Of a DNA stretch of 64,000 bases, positions 60,901 to 64,000 are shown one piece after another (positions within the stretch are counted from its first letter, which is position 1; each line of letters opens with the position of its first letter). The DNA is from Polytrichum commune (taxonomy: Eukaryota > Streptophyta > Polytrichopsida > Polytrichales > Polytrichaceae). Location of the stretch: positions 4,836,001-4,900,000 of the forward strand of contig OX485806.1 in the NCBI GenBank assembly GCA_950295325.1, given 5' to 3'. A program made the translations under genes and the position numbers. The notes under the pieces were generated by a model. That model had not been told where the DNA came from. It worked only from the letters and a program-made list of their open reading frames with translations, and ran no database searches.

Positions 60901-62150
60901 TCACGAAGCCAACCGTCGGTAAGCTCCGGGTTAGCCACAGCAACAAGTTTTTCCATCTTGATGCGAAGTGCTACAACTTTCTTCTCAATTGCGGCATTCA
61001 TTGCAGCCGCCTTGTCAGCAGGGGAGACTTCTCCTTCTGTTTGCTCCACAAGCTGACGTACACCATCGTCCGCAGCGAGACCCAGTTCGTGCTGCACAAA
61101 GAGAGAACAAGAATGCATAAACCAAAATGTCATAAGAAAATGAAAACAAGAGTTGAAGATTCACGAAATTAGCCGGTTGCGATCAATAGAAAATGATTAT
61201 TCATGATTTCAAAAAATGTGAAATCAAACTAACAAATCACCTTAAATATGAAGTTTGTAAACACATTTAATGGCAACGAATACCAAGTCTTTTTTTGTGA
61301 CTTCTTGCATCTTTTGAAATCTGCCGGACTCAAAAGGTCACTGAACTGATCAATTGATATTAGACCATACTTCTGAACCCTGAACAGGGTATGGACAATG
61401 TTGGTCTTCACGTGCGAGTCCTCGGTATGTCTAAAATCAAAATCAAGTGAAAGATATTAGATTATTGAAATGAAAAGAAATGAATATGAAAAAAAAATGC
61501 ACTTATTTGTTAATGTTGTGCATGACTTGCATAACAAGTCCAACTTTCCCATTTGTATCAAGGAGAATCGAGTCCACCAAATAATGCCAAGACTCCTCAG
61601 TTCGGTGAAGTCTGTCAATGTGATTTAACCATGCTTGACGCCTATGGTTTCCGTCACACACAAAAAACATCATATTTGTTAAGTGTGCCAAATTTGGATC
61701 TGATAGGAGGAACGTGTTGAAAACATCATTTTTGGCGTTCCAAATAGGACCCCAAGAAGCTTTATCAACTTCTAACACTTCTTGTGTCTTACCGTCTTCA
61801 TTGGTGGTTGTGACATAAAACACCGAAGCGCCCTCCCTGTATCCGTGAACAAACTCTTGCTCGAGCTTAGCAAGATCGGATGATAGAGTTGGCCTTACCA
61901 TTGGCATTGCAAACATTCTGCACAAAGGAATACAAAATCGCGAGGAACTGACGGGTTGCAATCTCAAGCTTGTGATCGTCGACACTGAATTAAGTTTCTG
62001 CCGAGTCCGAATCTCATCCTCATCAGCCATAAATTGAGCATCATCCCCAAGAATATCTTCCTCTCCCTCAAGTCCGTCCTCAAGGATTTCCAACTCTGGC
62101 TGCATTCTTTCTGATACTTGTGTAGAAGGTGGCGAAGATGCAGCATGTAC
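44424..62150 (-). CDS. ParB-like/DNA methyltransferase fusion gene, Tn2 copy (ten exons)
   Basis: Exons (minus): 62150-61507, 61430-61241, 61091-60900, 60810-60592, 60436-60201, 60081-59388, 45907-45560, 45401-45128, 45017-44810, 44712-44424. All junction phases agree and the sum is 3294 bases, 1098 codons with the stop, without internal stops. Exon 1 holds a ParB/sulfiredoxin-like module (VRPTLSSD, then CDGNHRRQAW). Exon 6 holds a charged coiled coil. Exons 7-9 form a beta-type amino-methyltransferase: ILADIPEG, GAIILFHP, EWWGMN, then TPWRGPREK and the motif I region DCTAATG/SSIHACR with AALEAD. Motif IV is DIPE, not DPPY. The donor of exon 1 is ATAAGT instead of GTAAGT. The first Met is at 62105; an upstream exon is possible because an acceptor precedes 62150. 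Confidence 0.72.
45911..46309. repeat. 234-bp satellite, left part of intron array
   Basis: Anchors 'cggggccgagacacc' at 46059 and 46293 (234 bp apart). The last unit is cut by gypsy copy 2 directly after ACCTT. It continues at 57849. Confidence 0.92.
46310..48473 (-). repeat. 3' LTR of gypsy copy 2
   Basis: 2164 bp, TGTGAG...CTCACA at the ends. Near 47000-47260 it carries a minisatellite of 'cagctccttcataaac' units. Minus-strand CTATATAA at 47766-47773. Small open stretches inside are not genes. Confidence 0.95.
48535..53427 (-). CDS. Gypsy copy 2 Pol polyprotein
   Basis: Same frame as gag, directly after its TAA (53430-53428). There is no in-frame ATG before the first long part; the frame from GTG at 53151 gives 1538 residues. 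Just upstream is a zinc-knuckle-like CSNC-x3-H-x4-C. Then follow an aspartic protease (VLVDGGSSLN, about residue 308), reverse transcriptase (VCVDYRKLN, YAGYNQI, VFVDDFS), RNase H (VYCDASNVAIG, ending ADHLSRL), and integrase with an HHCC region (HFSGQ, CDACQRY) and a D-D-E core (IDYVGEV, VSDRGTHF, NGQTERVNG). It makes and inserts the DNA copy. All key motifs look intact. The VDD of the polymerase is the usual YVDD variant. No chromodomain is seen at the end. Confidence 0.93.
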   Translation of the reverse strand, partial: NRDQRGNGNPPQQNQRGQAPPHYGNGSNRGPQPRGQGGQNLEKKEFHPFCGRWHAQGQCWSEGQEFNCSNCGGSHPSDTCRQPDKIINVPYPVANPQQQARDNMRGARPQGVPANELRPPNLYYDHSNARQTFHPPAGLQTTTGYIPIQNRQGVPPNGSNGRQAPPTDPGPSNSQDVRFMDGVLEATCDDMLPLPTRIGEEQSQWPPHTNAITYELVKGKGVVEEAPALAVTTRARRGDAPLEVGIGEQGNYSSDEEINLSELDRVARRATKDVERENIILQDRERTNAVHDLDNSDVGEWEGPGVPVDEFDVVGNSKVERSTGYDLWADLSTLKADITFGQLLEISPTARKTLKEGMPVHKRMRKVKAKIAARIQSQGGRDVKAIEIEVVIVDKVVPNVLVDGGSSLNILPEDTMKKLGLGLTGPSPLVINMANQSSTTPLGMIKDCRMTTGGEEYLVTFHVIKMHSNKDTFPILLGRPWLRMANAMVNWGGPKPSITYGPEGNRVIMSIGSLEGWMKKEMYLPLEKEIDDLNENEIGKALVGVVHPKGQRVVIDSGSGSLGPNFYNYGDNGDYAQWLREYPESEVDVMVTFHQVGLGSEFPSVSLGEGSLLEPCEVLTEEEWVSGGLTPWVDDVEEGEVSLIHVDGIQEEDVIIESSKLEEPLHFKTTSTGIVVGQDVKDYPNVPSDWYRNKEEQTHVSEADWRYVDVKLKNGKTRQMKMGSKLGEKEVREYSNLVDEFSDTFAWSYDELKGIPREMVEHRIPLIPGARPIRQKERRMNPQLQLLVKAELERLLKAGFIKPVEIMDWVSPMVLVKKKNGKLRVCVDYRKLNSCTQKDHFPLPFITLLLEEVGGHSRYTFMDGYAGYNQISIALQDIHKTAFTTPWGTFVWVVMPFGLCNAPATFQRLVMYIFTDLLFKSMTVFVDDFSTQSNVDDHLHCVREALVRCRKMRLALNPDKTFLGVNKGVLLGYVVSEKGREPDPDKIAAISDLATPTNSKGISKLLGYVGWYRELIPNFSKIAVPITHLLKKDVKFEWTDACQKAFEELRDRLSTYPVLIPPNWGKPFHVYCDASNVAIGSALCQATGEKEKDQPIAYASKQLTPAERNYSTTERECLAMVFSVKKFRHYLMCNPVVFFVDHMAIKYLINKAELSGRLARWVLLLEEFDYTVEYKPGRMHLQADHLSRLSEEIGKNPVNDMLVDDSLFVVTSTPEWYAGIVKFLTTHKLPKEWTKEERRKVRVNSRQFVVVGHRLFRRGSDGILRRCVSKTEVEAILIACHDSACGGHFSGQLTGQKILRAGYFWPTLFKDAHDYVRKCDACQRYARDDLRMEMPLHVSLPLIPFEKWGIDYVGEVHPQSSKGMKYIVVATEYLTKWAEAKAVKTDTAEHAATFMYENIISRFGVPKILVSDRGTHFLNDLIREMTEKFKIDHRKTTPYHPQTNGQTERVNGILVSILRKTVIDSKRDWDTKLTAALWAYRTTYKVTTRATPFSLVYGLEATLPIQYEVESLRVAVSTRLTESQSLRNRLTDLEALDEGRRMAAQHIEAIQRRRKITFDKRHKRRALTPGMMVMIQDARKLEFPAKFNAVWLGPYLVYEVFPNNSIQLETLNGELFPTRTSGSRCKEYRA
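53428..54774 (-). CDS. Gypsy copy 2 Gag
   Basis: 448 residues from ATG 54774. It has a Pro-rich segment (PPIPPIPP), a retrotransposon gag domain (WLVWFPTTLEGEAYEWYRD, FLNEFRPEV) and, at the end, a zinc knuckle CVQC-x4-H-x4-C. It ends at TAA 53430-53428. Copy 1 has CAA at this codon, so the ancestral frame probably ran straight into pol. Whether the stop here is read through or kills Pol expression cannot be told from sequence. Confidence 0.92.
   Translation of the reverse strand: MQGRTRSQKPSLIVGLEKSTRKRRSSKISDRLEQDNVRIESCLNVEPRTRSILDTLELGAQLEEEITPSKLSGETSSENYTLREEFPVEVDRGLLNSSPVTMAEERGMDPPPIPPIPPIPPIPPIDPLVRPRGLPIVVPQNLAAMDMPSHLPKFYGTKDEDPSRHMERYIERLASFLITDPGYWLVWFPTTLEGEAYEWYRDHAEGHFRGWEQLQREFLNEFRPEVGQSTALRALSSLKQGREEEISAYIRRFDLVCIRFVGTMLNDDTLKQFFIQGFFKSGTIRGVLERNPLTLADAKRAARDIENLDKDHERLWRREDELIPQFIPIRPRVVAVEPAKYENQIPYAIVDTGPRPLAVREPAPLLALPAPRTDPHLEEVERRLGASQLGFQEAMIKQMQSLTDQMSLMIRSQQPGPPPPVESGRHSSGLWCVQCGQPGHTRQFCRSG
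54775..55661 (-). other. Gypsy copy 2 leader
   Basis: About 0.9 kb between primer site and gag with no coding signal. It may contain packaging sequence. Confidence 0.6.
55662..55680 (-). other. Primer-binding site of gypsy copy 2
   Basis: Minus strand TGGTGCGTCCGCCGGGAGC, four bases from the 5' LTR; fits a tRNA-Gly 3' end with about one mismatch (from memory). Confidence 0.72.
55685..57848 (-). repeat. 5' LTR of gypsy copy 2
   Basis: 2164 bp, same termini as the 3' LTR. It would contain the promoter of the element. The short-unit minisatellite lies at about 56380-56630. Confidence 0.95.
57141..57148 (-). promoter_or_regulatory. TATA-like box in gypsy 5' LTR
   Basis: Minus-strand CTATATAA in otherwise mixed sequence, preserved in all three LTRs of the family (also 3035-3042 and 47766-47773). 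It is a candidate for the start of genomic RNA transcription. Confidence 0.45.
57849..59200. repeat. 234-bp satellite, right part of intron array
   Basis: Anchors at 58071, 58305, 58539, 58773 and 59008. Units share 'tatcggggccgagacacc', 'atttcaatttcagatt' and 'attccctcaa'. It ends shortly before exon 6 of the Tn2 gene. Confidence 0.93.
59388..62150 (-). CDS. 5' half of the Tn2 gene: ParB-like module and coiled coil
   Basis: Six exons. Matches to the Tn1 copy: PLCR..YPKVRPIV against PLCR..MPMVRPTL, EGNHRVTAW against DGNHRRQAW, exon 2 by its WY-PL-x-F core, and exon 3 KMVAIANP against KLVAVANP. Exons 4-6 (SPAFKIKWLEYFN, EDCRMKLWDHAFN, ISKEDLPIFLTAWLDRS, then a Glu/Lys/Arg-rich helix KRRIEEDRKKALR) have no counterpart in Tn1. 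The ParB/sulfiredoxin fold binds nucleotides or cuts DNA in bacteria; the activity here is unknown. Confidence 0.72.
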
Positions 62151-62271
62151 CTACAATTTTGAAATTTTATTTTCAAGAAAGTAAGAATCATTTCTTCGGG
62201 GAAACACATAAACGCTTTTAGCTGATCCACATATTCACCTCGATCAATTGAAAATCAACAATAGCAACTAA
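62151..62271. other. Intron or 5' flank of the Tn2 gene
   Basis: Short stretch between the acceptor of exon 1 and the upstream satellite. No feature recognised beyond the acceptor TTGTAG. Confidence 0.35.
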
Positions 62272-64000
62272 CCACCTACCAGATATCCCTCAACCCCCAG
62301 CAACCCTTGGACTCAAATCAAATTCAGTCACATATCAAGTCATAACCCCCGAACCAGATTCCCTCAACCCCAAGTCAACCGCATAGCCTTATCAAACTCA
62401 CTAACATATTAAACCCCCAAAAAGGTGTGTCGGGGCCGAGACACCTTTTATAAGCTTCAATTTCAATTTCAGATTCTTAGAAATATCAAAATTTGACACT
62501 TCTACCCCCTACCAGAATCCCCTCCTCCCTCACCCACCCTGAGCCTCACATCAAATTCAGTCATATATCAAGTCCTAACCCCCGAACCAGATTCCCTCAA
62601 CCCCAAGTCAACCTCATAGTGATATCAAACTCACTAACATATTAGACCCCCAACAAGGTGTGTCGGGGCCGAGACACCTTTTATGAGTCCCACATTTCAA
62701 TTTCAGATCTTTAGAAATATCAAAATTTCACACTTCTACCCCCTACCAGAATCCCCTCCTCCCTCACCCACCCTGAGCCTCACATCAAATTCAGTCATAT
62801 ATCAAGTCCTAACCCCCGAACCAGATTCCCTCAACCCCAAGTCAACCTCATAGTCTTATCAAACTCACTAACATATTAGACCCCCAAAAATGTGTGTCGG
62901 GGCCGAGACACCTTTTATGAGTCCCACATTTCAATTTCAGATCTCTAGAAATATCAAAATTTGGCACTTCTACCCCCTACCAGAATCCCCTCCTCCCTCA
63001 CCCACCCTGAGCCTCACATCATATTCAGTCACATATCAAGTCATAACCCCCGAACCAGATTCCCTCCACCCCAAGTCAACCTCATAGTGATATCAAACTC
63101 ACTAACATATTAGACCCCCAAAAAGGTGTGTCGGGGCCGAGACACCTTTTATGAGCTTCAATTTCAATTTCAGATTTTTAGAAATATCAAAATTTGACAC
63201 TTCTACCCCCTACCAGAATCCCCTCTTCCCACACCCACAATGAGCCTCACATCAAATTCAGTCACATATCAAGTCCGAACCCCCGAACCAGATTCCCTCA
63301 ACCCCAAGTCAACCTCATAGTCTTATCAAACTCACTAACATATTAGACCCCCAAAAAGGTGTGTCGGGGCCGAGACACCTTTTATGAGCTTCAATTTCAA
63401 TTTCAGATTTTTAGAAAATTCAAAATTTGACACTTCTAACTCTTACCAGAATCCCCTCTTCCCACACCCACAATCAGCCTCACATCAAAATCAATCACAT
63501 ATCAAGTCATAACCCCCGAACCAAATTCCCTCCACCCCAAATCAACCTCATAGTGATATCAAACTCACTAACATATTAGACCCCCAGAAAGGTGTATCGG
63601 GGCCGAGACACCTTTTATGAGCCCACATTTCAATTTCAGATCTCTAGAAATATCAAAATTTGGCACTTCTACCCCCTACCAGAATCCCCTCCTCCCTCAC
63701 CCACCCTGAGCTTCACATTAAATTCAGTCACATATCAAGTCCTAACCCCCGAACCAGATTCCTTCAACCCCAAGTCAACCTCATAGTCTTATCAAACTCA
63801 CTGACATATTAGACCCCCAAAAATGTGTGTCGGGGCCGAGACACCTTTTATGAGTCCCACATTTCAATTTCAGATTTTTAGAAAATTCAAAATTTGACAC
63901 TTCTACCCCCTACCAGAATCCCCTCCTCCCTCACCCACCCTGAGCCTCACATCAAATTCAGTCACATATCAAGTCATAACCCCCGAACCAGATTCCCTCA
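62272..64000. repeat. 233-bp satellite array upstream of the Tn2 gene
   Basis: Anchors at 62431, 62664, 62898, 63132, 63365, 63598 and 63831 (233-234 bp), running off the window. It is the same family as the intron array but a distinct subtype ('gtgtgtcggggcc', 'cctcctccctcacccaccctgagcc'). Small open stretches inside repeat with the unit and are not genes. Confidence 0.93.

Larger units (their letters stand above)
43585..64000. mobile_element. Tn2: second DNA transposon of the Tn1 type (left part)
   Basis: The left end starts at about 43585 with GCTACGATGTGAGCGG and heptamer repeats like those of Tn1. The subterminal motif 'cctatgaccgtggattt' lies at 43682-43698 and a second version at 43798-43810. 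Inside, in the same orientation and order as in Tn1, is a ParB-like/methyltransferase gene, then a tandem array upstream of it. The transposase gene and right end would lie beyond 64000. Tn2 sits in LINE2 ORF2 and itself carries a gypsy insertion. Confidence 0.65.

Overview
The window looks like nuclear DNA of a eukaryote, most likely a green plant and, by inference, a non-seed lineage such as a moss, liverwort, lycophyte or charophyte. The reasons are GT-AG introns, plant-type long terminal repeat (LTR) elements (one with an initiator-Met tRNA primer site, one with a tRNA-Gly-like site), a chromovirus, a Pol remnant with a PHD finger, and a DDE/SWIM transposase of a type I associate with early land plants. 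No ordinary host gene, tRNA or rRNA was recognised. The whole window is nested mobile DNA.

Layout. (1) 1-3739: 5' end of a Ty3/gypsy element (copy 1, minus strand), cut by the window edge. (2) 3740-5081: tail of another LTR-element Pol (PHD finger) and LTR-like repeats. (3) 5082-11728: a decayed LINE (LINE1, minus). (4) 11729-16687: no recognised gene except one hypothetical ORF; diverged tandem repeats. (5) 16688-27670: an 11-kb DNA transposon (Tn1) with diverged inverted ends, carrying two divergent broken genes, a ParB-like/DNA-methyltransferase gene (minus) and a DDE+SWIM transposase gene (plus), separated by a 127-bp tandem array. (6) 27671-31857: unassigned, with one inverted LTR fragment. 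(7) about 31858-43584: 5' part of a second LINE (LINE2, plus), with a chromovirus deletion derivative (32221-37361, TSD CTAAT) in its 5' region. (8) 43585 to beyond 64000: a second transposon (Tn2) of the Tn1 type, which interrupts LINE2 ORF2. It holds a ten-exon ParB-like/methyltransferase gene on the minus strand. A 13.5-kb intron of that gene contains a 234-bp satellite, and inside the satellite sits a complete, very young Ty3/gypsy element (46310-57848, TSD ACCTT).

The main result is the Tn2 gene. When ten exons between 62150 and 44424 are joined, every junction phase agrees and the total is exactly 1098 codons including the stop. It combines an N-terminal ParB/sulfiredoxin-like 'GNHR' module with a C-terminal beta-type amino-methyltransferase layout whose motif IV is altered (DIPE or DAPE instead of DPPY). 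The Tn1 copy has the same order but several stops. The ParB plus methyltransferase pairing is familiar from bacteria and phages; here it appears as a passenger gene of a eukaryotic DNA transposon family. Also notable are 2A-like peptides in both LINEs, a dead chromovirus with identical LTRs, and a single CAA/TAA difference that decides whether gypsy gag and pol are one reading frame.
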